Of a stretch of DNA of 64,000 nt, positions 47,425-55,501 are shown piece after piece (position 1 is the stretch's first letter; each line of letters starts with the position of its first letter). Both the position numbers and the translations under genes were made by a program. The notes beneath the pieces are model-generated. The model saw only the letters and a program-made list of their open reading frames with translations. It made no database searches and was not told where the DNA came from. The DNA is from an uncultured Dehalococcoidia bacterium (GTDB taxonomy: Bacteria > Chloroflexota > Dehalococcoidia > Lucifugimonadales > Lucifugimonadaceae), in contig OY282385.1 in NCBI GenBank assembly GCA_958295935.1, positions 930,001 through 994,000 on the forward strand, read 5' to 3'.

Positions 47425-48312
47425 TTAGCTCTCTATGGGGCAGGACAGGTCATCGCCCCACTCTCTCCAGGATGCATCGTAGTTTCTGACGGAGGGGTAT
47501 CCGAGCAATTTGAGCGTCCAATACACGTGCGCCGCACGGATGCCTCCCTGTCAGTAGGTGATGACGTTCTTGTCGGGCGTAACGCCGCGGGCCTTCAAAA
47601 TGCGGCGCAGGTCATCTGCCGGCAAGAGCGTCGGCACGTCTCCGCGGGTCAGGAAGTTGGTCCATTCGAGATGTACGGCTCCCGGTATTCGACCGCCGCG
47701 TTTGGTACCCCGCTTGTTTTCGCCGGTCCATTCCGCGTCGGAGCGCACGTCGAGCAGCACGGTTTCCCGTTCGCCGATAGCGTCGATCACCTGTTGGCGG
47801 GAGGCGAAGATTTCAGGATTGGGTTTCGGCGAGAAGGAGGCTGCCGGGTAGGAGGTTTGCCGTCGGGACAGTGGACGTTTTTCTGCGAACCACTTGGGAA
47901 ATCCGCCGTCGAGCACCTTGACGTTGACGTGGCCGTAGTAGTGGAGCGCCCATGCCAGTCTGAAGGCGTACAGGCAGCCTGCGGAGTCGTACCCGACAAC
48001 CTGTGTGTCGTCTCCGATGCCGAGGCGGGACATGGCGCCGGCGAACTGTTCCGGGCCCTGGATATGCGTCCGGTCTTGAAGCGAAGTCTTGTAGTAGTGG
48101 TCGATGACCCTCACGGCGCCGGGTACGTGGACGCGGCCGTACTCTTCCGGCAGGTCGGTATCTACGATGCGGACCGACGGATCCTCGAGATGCTGCTCCA
48201 GCCAGTCGGTGGTTACGAAGATGCCGGGGTCAGCGTATCCCCGCTCGCGGGGAGGTGTGATGTTCAAATGGTTGGCCAAGTCGTCCTGTCCGGTTGCTTT
48301 CAGGCTCTGCAC
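47425..48312 (-). CDS. Two-domain rhodanese (sulfurtransferase) with selenocysteine at the active site
   Basis: The frame runs from ATG 48312 through KNVITY, meets UGA at 47553-47551, and continues QGGIRAAHVYWTL, LLGYPSV and YDASWREWGDD to TAA at 47425, giving 295 residues with Sec254. In ordinary rhodaneses this motif is YCxxGxRAAH..W..L and then YDGSW.EWG, with the Cys carrying the persulfide, so UGA sits exactly on the catalytic residue. The first domain (VRIVDTDLPEEYGRVHVPGAV) lacks a catalytic Cys as usual. Seventeen bases after the UGA the hairpin CGTGC/GCACG (47538-47526) displays GGC, fitting a bacterial SECIS. It heads a minus-strand run with two thioredoxin-like lipoproteins. It could handle sulfur or selenium; which one is unknown. 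Confidence 0.93.
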
Positions 48313-48644
48313 GTGCGGTCGGTGGAGTTGTACGGCTGGAATGTTAGCGCTGCGGCATGGATACCATAAGGGATGAGCAGGCGGGATGGGGTGATGCGCG
48401 CCCGCCGGATTCCCGTCAGCAACCGGTGACAGAGGCGTGAGGGCGGTTTATCTTCATCGCTATGAAAGTGAATCTGAGCAGGTAAGGGGCGAGGTTCCAG
48501 GCTGGAAAAGAGATAATCTGCGCATCAGGCAGTGAGGCGGCCACTTACACGGGCCGCGATAGGCCCGGCGGCGCCTCTGCCGCCTCGGGCCAGGCCGACG
48601 TGCACGGAACCGCGAGAGTCTCCACAGGAAAAGGCACAAGAGCG
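48313..48644. other. Divergent gap with a structured leader toward the 2-hydroxyacid dehydrogenase
   Basis: About 330 bases between the rhodanese and the dehydrogenase, with no gene seen. The half near the dehydrogenase contains several strong stems on the plus strand. GAGGCGGC (48534-48541) can pair with GCCGCCTC (48579-48586), enclosing CGGGCC/GGCCCG (48550-48567). Alternatively GGCGGC (48567-48572) pairs with the same GCCGCC (48579-48584). The two pairings exclude each other. No clear promoter was assigned. Confidence 0.5.
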
Positions 48645-49616
48645 ATGTCAATCAAAATGGTGTTCATGCCCCCTCAGTCGGAAGCGGTGAAGTCGTGGCT
48701 GCCGAGGCTTATCGACTCGATACCGGATGCCCGCTTCGTCTCTCCCGGCACTGCGGCGCAGGCTCTTGAGGAGATTGCGGACGCTGACGCGGCGTTCGGG
48801 GTTGTTCCGACGGAGGCGTTGGCCGAGGCCGGGCGGCTGCGCTGGTTGCAGGCCCCCGCGGCGGCTCCGCCCGCGGGCTACTACAGTCCGGAGTTGATAG
48901 ACCACCCGGTCACGGTCACCAACTTCCGAGAGATTTATAACGACCACATTTCGATCCACGTCATGGCCGTGCTGCTGGCATTTACGAAACGCTTGCCCGA
49001 TTACTACCGGCAGCAGGCCGCCCGCGAGTGGCATCCGCTCGACGAGTCTCGCGACCACGCCCTCTTTCTGCCAGATTCGACGGCGTTGATAGTGGGCGTG
49101 GGGGGGATTGGGGGCGAGACTGCGCGGCTTTGCGCATCGTTCGGTATGCGGGTGATCGGTATCGATGCTCGCCGTGAGGATGCGCCGGAAGGCGTGTTCT
49201 CGCTGCACCGGCCCGCCGATCTGAACAGACTGCTGCCCAAAGCGGATTTCGTGATTTTGACCATCCCGCACACTCCGGCGACGGAGGGGTTGTTCGACGC
49301 GTCCAAGTTCCGGCTCATGAAGGAGAGCGCTTACTTCATCAACATAGGCCGCGGGATGACCACGAAACTGGACGATCTGAACTCTGCTTTGCGCTCCGGG
49401 GAGATTGGCGGGGCCGCCCTGGACGTGTACGAGATCGAGCCGTTGCCGCGTGATCATCCCCTGTGGGACGCGCCCAACACGATACTGACCCCGCACGTGG
49501 CCGCATACGGTCCATACCTCGATGAGCGTCGGTATGAAATCGTGGCCGAGAACGTTCGACGGCTTTTGGCCGGGGAGCCCTTGCGCAACGTGGTAGACAA
49601 GGTGAACTGGTTCTGA
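48645..49616 (+). CDS. D-isomer-specific 2-hydroxyacid dehydrogenase family protein
   Basis: A 323-residue NAD(P)-dependent dehydrogenase. The nucleotide motif is GVGGIGGETARLCASFGMRVIGID, the catalytic Arg/Glu/His set is suggested by FINIGRG, DVYEIEPLPRDHPLW and LTPHVAAYG, the last with the general-acid His. The protein acts on a small 2-hydroxy acid or 2-oxo acid. ATG 48645 is chosen (MSIKMVFMPP); the frame extends 15 codons upstream. A structured RNA leader ends about 60 bases before it. Neighbouring amidohydrolase and TauE-type genes hint at catabolism of an organic acid, but no substrate can be given. Confidence 0.88.
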   Translation: MSIKMVFMPPQSEAVKSWLPRLIDSIPDARFVSPGTAAQALEEIADADAAFGVVPTEALAEAGRLRWLQAPAAAPPAGYYSPELIDHPVTVTNFREIYNDHISIHVMAVLLAFTKRLPDYYRQQAAREWHPLDESRDHALFLPDSTALIVGVGGIGGETARLCASFGMRVIGIDARREDAPEGVFSLHRPADLNRLLPKADFVILTIPHTPATEGLFDASKFRLMKESAYFINIGRGMTTKLDDLNSALRSGEIGGAALDVYEIEPLPRDHPLWDAPNTILTPHVAAYGPYLDERRYEIVAENVRRLLAGEPLRNVVDKVNWF

Positions 49617-49686
49617 GACGCGGCGAGGCTCGAAAAGGGGGGCGAGACGCTGTCGTAATTGGCATTGACGCGCGAGGCGCCAAGCT

Positions 49687-50544
49687 TCAGGTTGGCGGGC
49701 GGGCGTTGGCGAGCAGGTCTGCCAGAGTTCCACCCAGGATCTTGTCGCGGTCTTCAACGGACGCGAAGTCGCAGTGGGTGCGAAAGGCCTCGAGGGCCTG
49801 CCGGTAGATCATGTCGGTTTGTACGACGGGGTAGTCCGAGCCCCAGCACATGCGCGGCCCGTATCGTTCGTAACATGCCTCGTACACCCACCGGGCCTCG
49901 TCATATGGGTACTCCCATCGGAAGTTCTGATCGGTAACGTAGTGAAAACCTGAAAGTTTCAGATAGACGTTGGGCAGTTCGGCTGAATCGAGGACGTTTT
50001 GCAAGCGCTCGCTTGGCGGCTTGTCTGTGGTCTTGAGCATAGACATGTGGTGACACAGGAAGGGTATGTCGGGCCACTTTTCGGCCACCTTGCGGATGGC
50101 GGGCTGGTGCTGTGGCTGACATGCGATGGATGCGATCAGCTTGAGTTCGTTGGCTACCCGGAAGAAGTCGTCTCCGTCGGGGGAGGTGAACCATGCGCAA
50201 TCGTCCTCGGCTGCGAGGTAGTGCGTAAATCCGGCCATTGGCAGCCTTTCGGCGGCCTGCTCCAGGCGCTTGGCGGCTCCAGGAACGTGGTAGGTATCGG
50301 ACCATACTGAATCGACGTCTGCAAACTGGCTCAGCCTGTCGGGGCGTTCGCGTACGGCCTCTGCTATGTAGCCGTTATTGTCCGGGTTTTGCCATATCTG
50401 GGCGCATACTATGGCAGCCCTGTCCACGCCGTTGCGGTCCATCTCGTCGAGAAGCTGTTCCACGATGCCGCGCGAATGGGGGTCGGGTACTTCTGGCAGG
50501 TAGGGCCATATGGCCCAAGCGTGGCAATGAGAGTCTATGATCAT
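49687..50544 (-). CDS. Amidohydrolase-2 family metal-dependent hydrolase
   Basis: A 285-residue TIM-barrel amidohydrolase. The start MIIDSHCHAW gives the metal-binding HxH, HHMSM near residue 167 the next histidine, and MCWGSDYP the late catalytic aspartate, the pattern of the ACMSD/OHCU and lactonase-like amidohydrolase_2 family. Members decarboxylate or hydrolyse lactones and aromatic acids. The gene converges on the 2-hydroxyacid dehydrogenase and stands alone on its strand. Substrate unknown. Confidence 0.88.
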   Translation of the reverse strand: MIIDSHCHAWAIWPYLPEVPDPHSRGIVEQLLDEMDRNGVDRAAIVCAQIWQNPDNNGYIAEAVRERPDRLSQFADVDSVWSDTYHVPGAAKRLEQAAERLPMAGFTHYLAAEDDCAWFTSPDGDDFFRVANELKLIASIACQPQHQPAIRKVAEKWPDIPFLCHHMSMLKTTDKPPSERLQNVLDSAELPNVYLKLSGFHYVTDQNFRWEYPYDEARWVYEACYERYGPRMCWGSDYPVVQTDMIYRQALEAFRTHCDFASVEDRDKILGGTLADLLANARPPT

Positions 50545-50730
50545 CTTGCGGATACCGGCCTTCCCGATTGTGCTTCGTTTGGCAGATAATGCTAGGCAGA
50601 GCGGCTGCGCTGGTCAACCTCGTTGCGTAACTGGTGCTTCACAGTGGCAAAGTAGGCAGGTAAGATACGGCCCGATTGCTTTGCCTAAGATCGAGATCGG
50701 GACATTTTGTCCGGACAGGGGGCCTTGCTC

Positions 50731-51957
50731 ATGATTGACTCTGGATCGGTCGCATGGATCTTGGTGGCCTCGGCGCTTGTGTTATTCATGACGCCTGGGC
50801 TGGCGTTTTTCTATGGCGGCCTGGTGCGCGGCAAGAACGTCATCAGCACCATCATGTACAGCTTCATTTCGATGGGGGTTGTGAGCATCATATGGTTGCT
50901 CTGGGGTTACAGCCTGGCGTTCGGAACGGGACCTGAAGACGCGGTCGGGTTCAACAACTTCATCGGCAATTTCGATTTTTTGGGCTTCAGAGACGTGAGC
51001 GCGACGGAGGGGGACGGCATACCGGACATGCTGTTTGCGGTCTTCCAGATGATGTTCGCGATCATCACTCCGGCTCTGATCACCGGGGCCTTTGCCGAGC
51101 GGTTCAAGTTCACGACCTATCTGGTCTTCCTGGTTGCGTGGGTAACTCTCGTCTACGCGCCCATCTGCCACTGGGTTTGGGCGAGCGACGGTTGGATCCT
51201 GGGGATCGGTTCCGTTGACTTTGCGGGCGGTACCGTGGTGCACATCAACGCGGCAGTGGCAGCGATAGCGGCGGCGTACTTCGTGGGGCGACGGCGTAAC
51301 GTGGAGCGCGGAGTAGAACCTCACAACGTTCCCTTCGTGATACTGGGGGCCGCTATTCTGTGGGTGGGATGGTTCGGCTTCAACGCCGGTTCAGGTCTGG
51401 CTGCGGACGGTGTGGCCGTGAACGCGTTCCTCGTAACGAACATGGCCGCGGCCGTGGCCGCAGTGACGTGGGGCCTGATTTCGTACTTCCACACGGGCCA
51501 CATGAGCGCGGTGGGCGTGGCTTCCGGAGCGGTCGCCGGGCTTGTTGCGATCACGCCGGCAGCCGGGAACGTGGGCCCGATGGGTTCTCTAGGCGTGGGA
51601 TTCGGCGCCGGCGCGCTCTGCTACGTGGCCGTGCACCTGCGCCACCGGCTCCGGATAGACGACGCACTGGAGGTGTTTGCCGTTCACGGCATTGGAGGGA
51701 TCTGGGGATCCATAGCGGTCGCCATATTCGCCGTGGGCGGAGTGGGGCTGGTGGACGGGGAAGCCAATCTTCTCTGGGCCAACTTCCGGGCAGTGGTTGC
51801 AACGATTGGCTACTCGCTGGTGGCGACTACGGTAATTCTGCTCATCCTGGACCGGATACCCGGTCTTGGGCTGCGGACGGGCACCTGGGAAGAGGACATC
51901 GGCCTGGACCTGTCTCAGCACGGCGAACGAGCTTACGTGGCAGACGGCGCCGACTAA
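50731..51957 (+). CDS. amt: Ammonium transporter
   Basis: A 408-residue Amt channel with eleven hydrophobic segments. The pore histidines are seen in GGTVVHINAAVAA and VHGIGGIWGS, and the FFYGGLVRGKNV and GFNAGSG stretches are family signatures. I start at ATG 50731, preceded by AGGGGG; a TTG eight codons earlier is possible. It precedes glnB by about 100 bases, the usual amt-glnK pairing in which the P-II protein plugs the channel when nitrogen is ample. Confidence 0.95.
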   Translation: MIDSGSVAWILVASALVLFMTPGLAFFYGGLVRGKNVISTIMYSFISMGVVSIIWLLWGYSLAFGTGPEDAVGFNNFIGNFDFLGFRDVSATEGDGIPDMLFAVFQMMFAIITPALITGAFAERFKFTTYLVFLVAWVTLVYAPICHWVWASDGWILGIGSVDFAGGTVVHINAAVAAIAAAYFVGRRRNVERGVEPHNVPFVILGAAILWVGWFGFNAGSGLAADGVAVNAFLVTNMAAAVAAVTWGLISYFHTGHMSAVGVASGAVAGLVAITPAAGNVGPMGSLGVGFGAGALCYVAVHLRHRLRIDDALEVFAVHGIGGIWGSIAVAIFAVGGVGLVDGEANLLWANFRAVVATIGYSLVATTVILLILDRIPGLGLRTGTWEEDIGLDLSQHGERAYVADGAD

Positions 51958-52057
51958 GCATGACGGCGCTCCCCGGCTCGCGATTCGCTCCGAGCCGGGG
52001 AAATCTCAGTCAGGACTGGGGCTTCACGCCGCCAGGCCGGAAGGGAAGGATGAACCG

Positions 52058-52411
52058 ATGATCAAGATAGAGGCAGTGGTGCGCCCTGAGCGAGTCAACC
52101 CCGTGCTCCAGGCCATGGTGGACGCGGGTTGTCATGGCTACACCTACTTCAACGTGACGGGTCGCGGTAAGCAGCAGGGAGTGGAGGTCTTTACGGGTCG
52201 CGGGGGCTATTTCGCACACCGCGCATCGATGCCCAAGACCGTTATCTTCACCGTGGTGGAGGATTCCAAAAAGGAAGCCGTGATAGAGGCGGTTGTCAAC
52301 GCTGCGCGCAGTGAGGGGGGAACGGAGATCGGTGACGGCAAGATATTCGTGTCGCACGTATCGGACGTGGTGAGGGTGCGCACTGGCGAGAGAGGGGAGA
52401 TCGCTCTCTAG
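52058..52411 (+). CDS. glnB: P-II nitrogen regulatory protein with an unusual T-loop
   Basis: A 117-residue P-II signal protein. The ATP-binding and C-terminal signatures are present (EGGTEIGDGKIFVSHVSDVVRVRTGERG). The T-loop reads VTGRGKQQGVEVFTGRGGYF then AHRASMPK, about three residues longer than the common form, and without the YxxxEY tyrosine pair that is uridylylated in enterobacteria. It may therefore be regulated by ligands alone. ATG 52058 is chosen since MIKIEAVVRPERV is the family start; AGGGAAGGA lies upstream. It follows amt. Confidence 0.93.
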   Translation: MIKIEAVVRPERVNPVLQAMVDAGCHGYTYFNVTGRGKQQGVEVFTGRGGYFAHRASMPKTVIFTVVEDSKKEAVIEAVVNAARSEGGTEIGDGKIFVSHVSDVVRVRTGERGEIAL

Positions 52412-52434
52412 CCGGGGGATCCGAGCCGTTTACG

Positions 52435-52466
52435 CACTCTTCCGCTGCGAAAGCAGGGGAAGAGTG
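52435..52466 (+). terminator. Hairpin after glnB, possible terminator
   Basis: CACTCTTCC (52435-52443) pairs with GGAAGAGTG (52458-52466), a 9-bp perfect stem, and an inner CTG/CAG extends it around a CGAAAG loop. It lies 24 bases after the glnB stop and is followed only by TT, so it may stabilise or end the transcript without a full T-run. Confidence 0.5.
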
Positions 52467-52518
52467 TTGGCGGCCAGAGGCGCGTAGCCCTTAGAATAAC
52501 CATTGCTGAACTAACTGA

Positions 52519-52595
52519 AGGGGCGTAGCTCAGCTGGCTAGAGCGTCGGTCTCCAAAACCGAAGGTCGGGGGTTCGAGTCCCTCCGCCCCTGCCA
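52519..52595 (+). tRNA. tRNA-Trp (anticodon CCA)
   Basis: The cloverleaf closes: acceptor AGGGGCG with CGCCCCT, D-arm GCTC/GAGC, anticodon arm CGGT-CTCCAAA-ACCG with CCA, T-arm around TTCGAGT, discriminator G and encoded CCA (52593-52595). It strongly resembles known bacterial tRNA-Trp. Confidence 0.97.
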
Positions 52596-52810
52596 GGAAA
52601 ACTTGCGCCAGATTCCAGGCGCGTTCGACTTCCTATACGTGTTATCTCGGAGGTCGCGGCGGCCTGCGAGGAGGGCGCGGGGCTAGATGGCACAATTACG
52701 TGAGCGGAGTTTGCAGGCGGGGCGTGCGAATTGGCATTCTCATAGTAGAATGAGGCTCGAACGGCAGGCACTGTATGCGCACCGTGCGTAACGCTAAGAG
52801 CAGAACCCGG

Positions 52811-52897
52811 GCCGGGGTGCTGAAATCGGTAGACAGGCTGCGTTGAGGGCGCAGTGCTCGAAAGGGCGTGTGGGTTCGAATCCCACCCTCGGCACCA
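52811..52897 (+). tRNA. tRNA-Leu (anticodon GAG)
   Basis: Acceptor GCCGGGG pairs with CCTCGGC (one G-U), the anticodon arm CTGCG-TTGAGGG-CGCAG gives GAG, a long variable arm (GTGCTCGAAAGGGC) marks it as a class II tRNA, the T-arm holds TTCGAAT, and CCA is encoded. It is the middle of a three-tRNA cluster. Confidence 0.96.
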
Positions 52898-52946
52898 TCT
52901 GCAAGGCGTTACAATCGGGACAGGCTCGCGCCGGGCCGGCTTGCGG

Positions 52947-53023
52947 GGCGACGTAGCCAAGTGGTCTAAGGCGGAGGTCTGCAAAACCTCTATTCGGCGG
53001 TTCGAATCCGCCCGTCGCCTCCA
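52947..53023 (+). tRNA. tRNA-Cys (anticodon GCA)
   Basis: Acceptor GGCGACG pairs with CGTCGCC, anticodon arm AGGT-CTGCAAA-ACCT gives GCA, T-arm GGCGG-TTCGAAT-CCGCC, discriminator T and encoded CCA. It ends the cluster and is followed after 33 bases by an intergenic repeat. Confidence 0.96.
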
Positions 53024-53056
53024 TAACGAACGCCCGACCCGCGGGTTAGTAAAGCC

Positions 53057-53216
53057 TCATCAGGCGTCCAGAAATTCTTCTCGCCGTAAGAGGCCCTTGC
53101 CTAATAGGACGTTTTTACAGTGGACGGCAAGGCCCTAGTCCGCCGAGTTGCTCCGGCAGGTTCGACGCGGTTCCGGCTTTCGTCGGAATGACGGGCCGCG
53201 GGACCCGGCGGGCCTT
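53057..53216. repeat. Dispersed intergenic element, copy D
   Basis: The left part contains CAGGCGTCCAGAAATTC, the shared 20-base core is at 53089-53108 (AGAGGCCCTTGCCTAATAGG), and it ends with a REP-like TTCCGGCTTTCGTCGGAATGAC-type segment and CCTTTCAGGG. The stop of the quinone oxidoreductase (53217-53219, minus) lies in that right end. No gene inside; boundaries are approximate. Confidence 0.5.
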
Positions 53217-54185
53217 TCAGGGAATCAACAACAGTTTGCCAGCGCTCTGGCGGCCCTCCAAACGGCGGTGGGCGTCGGCCGCTTCCGCCAATGGCCGCTC
53301 GCTATCGATGCGCACGTGCAGGTTGCCTCCCGCCGCCATGCCGAAGACGTCGGCCGCTCTTTGAAGCAACTCATCCCTGGTCAGCGTGTGGTGCACGAGG
53401 GAAGGGCGTGTGACGAATACGGATCCGGCAGAGTTCAGCCTCTGCAGATTGAGCGGCTCCACGGTGCCGCTGGACTGCCCGAAGAGGGCCAAGGTACCTC
53501 GCGGCCTCAGACAAGCCAGGCTCTTGTCGAACGTGGCTCTTCCCACGGAATCGTAGACCACGTCCACGCCCTGCCCGTTGGTCAGCCGCCCGGTTTCGGT
53601 CTCGAAGTCCTGCTCCGAGTAGATGATGACCTCGTCTGCGCCTGCGCTGCGTGCAAGGGCCGCTTTTTCCTGCGTTGACACGGTGCCTATAGCTCGGGCG
53701 CCGACCTTCGCGGCCATCTGTATGAGCAGCAGGCCCACGCCTCCGGCCGCGGCGTGGATCAGCGCGGTATCCCCCGCGCTGAGTCGAAAGGTGTCTTTGA
53801 CGAGATAGTGCGAGGTCATTCCCTGGAGCAAGACGGCTGCCGCCAGGCGCGCGTCGAGGCCCTCCGGGAGAGTTACCAGCTTGTGTGCGGGTACGAGCGA
53901 AAGCTCTGCGTAAGCCCCAAGGACTCCCTCGTAGGCCACCCTGTCGCCGACGGAGACCCCTTCCACGTCCGGGCCCACCGATTCGACTGTCCCTGCGGCT
54001 TCCTGTCCGACGGTGAAGGGCGGCGTTGCGGGATACTGGCCCGATCTGTAGTAGACGTCGATGTAGTTGACGCCGACGGCGTCGATTTTAACGACGGCCT
54101 CGCCCGGCCCGGGTGCGGGCTCGGGGCTGTCCTGGTAAGTCATGGCCTCCGGGCCGCCGGTCTTGTGAACTCGAATAGCCTTCAC
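53217..54185 (-). CDS. Zinc-free quinone oxidoreductase (MDR superfamily)
   Basis: A 322-residue NADPH-dependent quinone oxidoreductase of the Qor type. The catalytic domain includes VGVNYIDVYYRSGQYP and GQEAAGTV; the Rossmann motif reads AAAGGVGLLLIQMA; DALLHAAAG-like TALIHAAAGGVG is typical. No structural zinc cysteines are seen. It reduces quinones or enones by one or two electrons. It stands alone, minus strand, with its stop inside an intergenic repeat, and does not hint at a pathway. Confidence 0.9.
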   Translation of the reverse strand: MKAIRVHKTGGPEAMTYQDSPEPAPGPGEAVVKIDAVGVNYIDVYYRSGQYPATPPFTVGQEAAGTVESVGPDVEGVSVGDRVAYEGVLGAYAELSLVPAHKLVTLPEGLDARLAAAVLLQGMTSHYLVKDTFRLSAGDTALIHAAAGGVGLLLIQMAAKVGARAIGTVSTQEKAALARSAGADEVIIYSEQDFETETGRLTNGQGVDVVYDSVGRATFDKSLACLRPRGTLALFGQSSGTVEPLNLQRLNSAGSVFVTRPSLVHHTLTRDELLQRAADVFGMAAGGNLHVRIDSERPLAEAADAHRRLEGRQSAGKLLLIP

Positions 54186-54248
54186 GTGGACTCCTCGCTG
54201 GTTTCCGTTGTCTTTGGGCGACGATAGTTCAGTGGGTAGAGGGTCTGT

Positions 54249-55157
54249 TCAGTGGTTGGTCCATCCCTCTGCGTCAAGAGCCCTTGCTGCAACCACCGCC
54301 AGTTTTTGGGCCATGTCGGGGTCTCGTGCGTGCGGTGCGGTTGCGATGGCGTGTTCAAGCGCGCGGTTGCAGTTTTGCGGGCAGTCTGCGGGCAGTTTGG
54401 CCACCTCGTCGGCCGAGGTTTTGGCAACTTCTTTCGCGAGGGTGGAATTTTCCTGCAGGGCCTTGAGCACGGCCTCCGCGCTGACCGCCTCGTGCTCAGG
54501 TCTCCAACAATCATAGTCTGTGACCATGGCAACCGTGGCGTAGCACAACTCGGCTTCGCGGGCCAGCTTTGCTTCCGGCATGTTGGTCATGCCGATCACG
54601 TCGCAGTTCCAGGATCGGTACAGGAGCGACTCTGCACGGGTGGAAAACTGCGGGCCGTCCATTGCCAGGTAGGTTCCCCCGCGTACGACCTTCGCGCCGC
54701 ATTTTGCCGCGGCTCTCTCGAGAGCATCGCCCAGTTGGGAGCAAACTGGGTCTGCCATGCTTACGTGTGCAACGAATCCCGGGCCAAAGAAACTGCTCTG
54801 CCGTGCGACGGTGCGATCAACGTATTGATCCACGATAACGAAGTCGCCGGGGTGGAGGCGTTCCTGCAAGGATCCGACGGCGCTGAATCCGATGATGCGG
54901 GATACGCCGGCGCGCTTCATCGCTTCTATGTTTGCCCGGTAGTTCACCTGCGTGGGGGGAATGCGATGGCCTCTTGCGTGTCTGGGCAGGAAGACGAGGC
55001 GCTGGCCGTTCAGTTCTCCGATCAGCATCTGGTCGGAGGGTTTGCCGAATGCGGACTCTACGTCCACCCACTGCGGGTTTTTGAAACCCGCGATTTGGTA
55101 CAGGCCGGTGCCGCCGATGATGCCGAGCGCGCCCGCTGGCGCGTTACTGCCAGTCAT
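54249..55157 (-). CDS. mtnP: S-methyl-5'-thioadenosine phosphorylase
   Basis: A 302-residue purine nucleoside phosphorylase family enzyme, longer than PNP and in the MTAP range. Key stretches are GIIGGTGLYQI, FLPRHARGHRIPPTQVNYRANI, ISFSAVGSLQE-like IIGFSAVGSLQERL, and MDGPQFSTRAES with TNMPEAKLAREAE and VTDYDCW, the methylthioadenosine-binding set. It recycles MTA from polyamine or SAM metabolism to methylthioribose-1-phosphate and adenine. Alone on its strand. A 6-oxopurine substrate is less likely. Confidence 0.92.
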   Translation of the reverse strand: MTGSNAPAGALGIIGGTGLYQIAGFKNPQWVDVESAFGKPSDQMLIGELNGQRLVFLPRHARGHRIPPTQVNYRANIEAMKRAGVSRIIGFSAVGSLQERLHPGDFVIVDQYVDRTVARQSSFFGPGFVAHVSMADPVCSQLGDALERAAAKCGAKVVRGGTYLAMDGPQFSTRAESLLYRSWNCDVIGMTNMPEAKLAREAELCYATVAMVTDYDCWRPEHEAVSAEAVLKALQENSTLAKEVAKTSADEVAKLPADCPQNCNRALEHAIATAPHARDPDMAQKLAVVAARALDAEGWTNH

Positions 55158-55501
55158 GTTTTTCCTTTCTGCTCGCGGTTATTGAAGGCGTTGCCTCGTC
55201 GGGCAACTACGCCCTGCCCCGCGGGGTTTCTTGTGAAGGTATACCTCATTAGGTAATGTTACGCGGTCCCCAGGCTGGACGGGAGGATGCCCAGCCCATC
55301 AGGACGGTGCATCCAGGCGGTCTCGAAACCCGGCGCGTTGCCGGATGAAGCACAGCCTCAGGTCCGCCAGAGGAGACAATCGATGCCAGACTAATGACGC
55401 CGCGAGGGGGGAGCTCCGCCTTGCGGCGTCGGTCGGCAGGCCGGCGCGGCCTGCCGCCTTACCCCTTGCAGGAGCGCGCACGGCCATAAGCAGGAGGAGA
55501 A
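55158..55501. promoter_or_regulatory. Structured leader upstream of the sulfatase gene
   Basis: The plus-strand region has stems GACGCCGC/GCGGCGTC (55396-55403 with 55423-55430) and GGCAGGCC/GGCCTGCC (55435-55455, GGCGC loop), preceded by CCGGC/GCCGG (about 55331-55345), then 46 bases to the sulfatase ATG with AGGAGGAG as ribosome site. No known riboswitch consensus was recognised. The mtnP promoter must also lie at the left side of this gap. Confidence 0.5.

Noticed and set aside
47425-47553. Rhodanese called as a 253-residue truncated protein
   Set aside because: The active-site loop and C-terminal helix continue in frame after the UGA to a TAA with full conservation.
52519-53023. Looking for a tRNA-Sec among the tRNA cluster
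   Set aside because: All three are ordinary Trp, Leu and Cys tRNAs by anticodon and length.
54252-55256. A 334-codon plus-strand frame over mtnP
   Set aside because: It is a shadow of the mtnP codons with no recognisable family.
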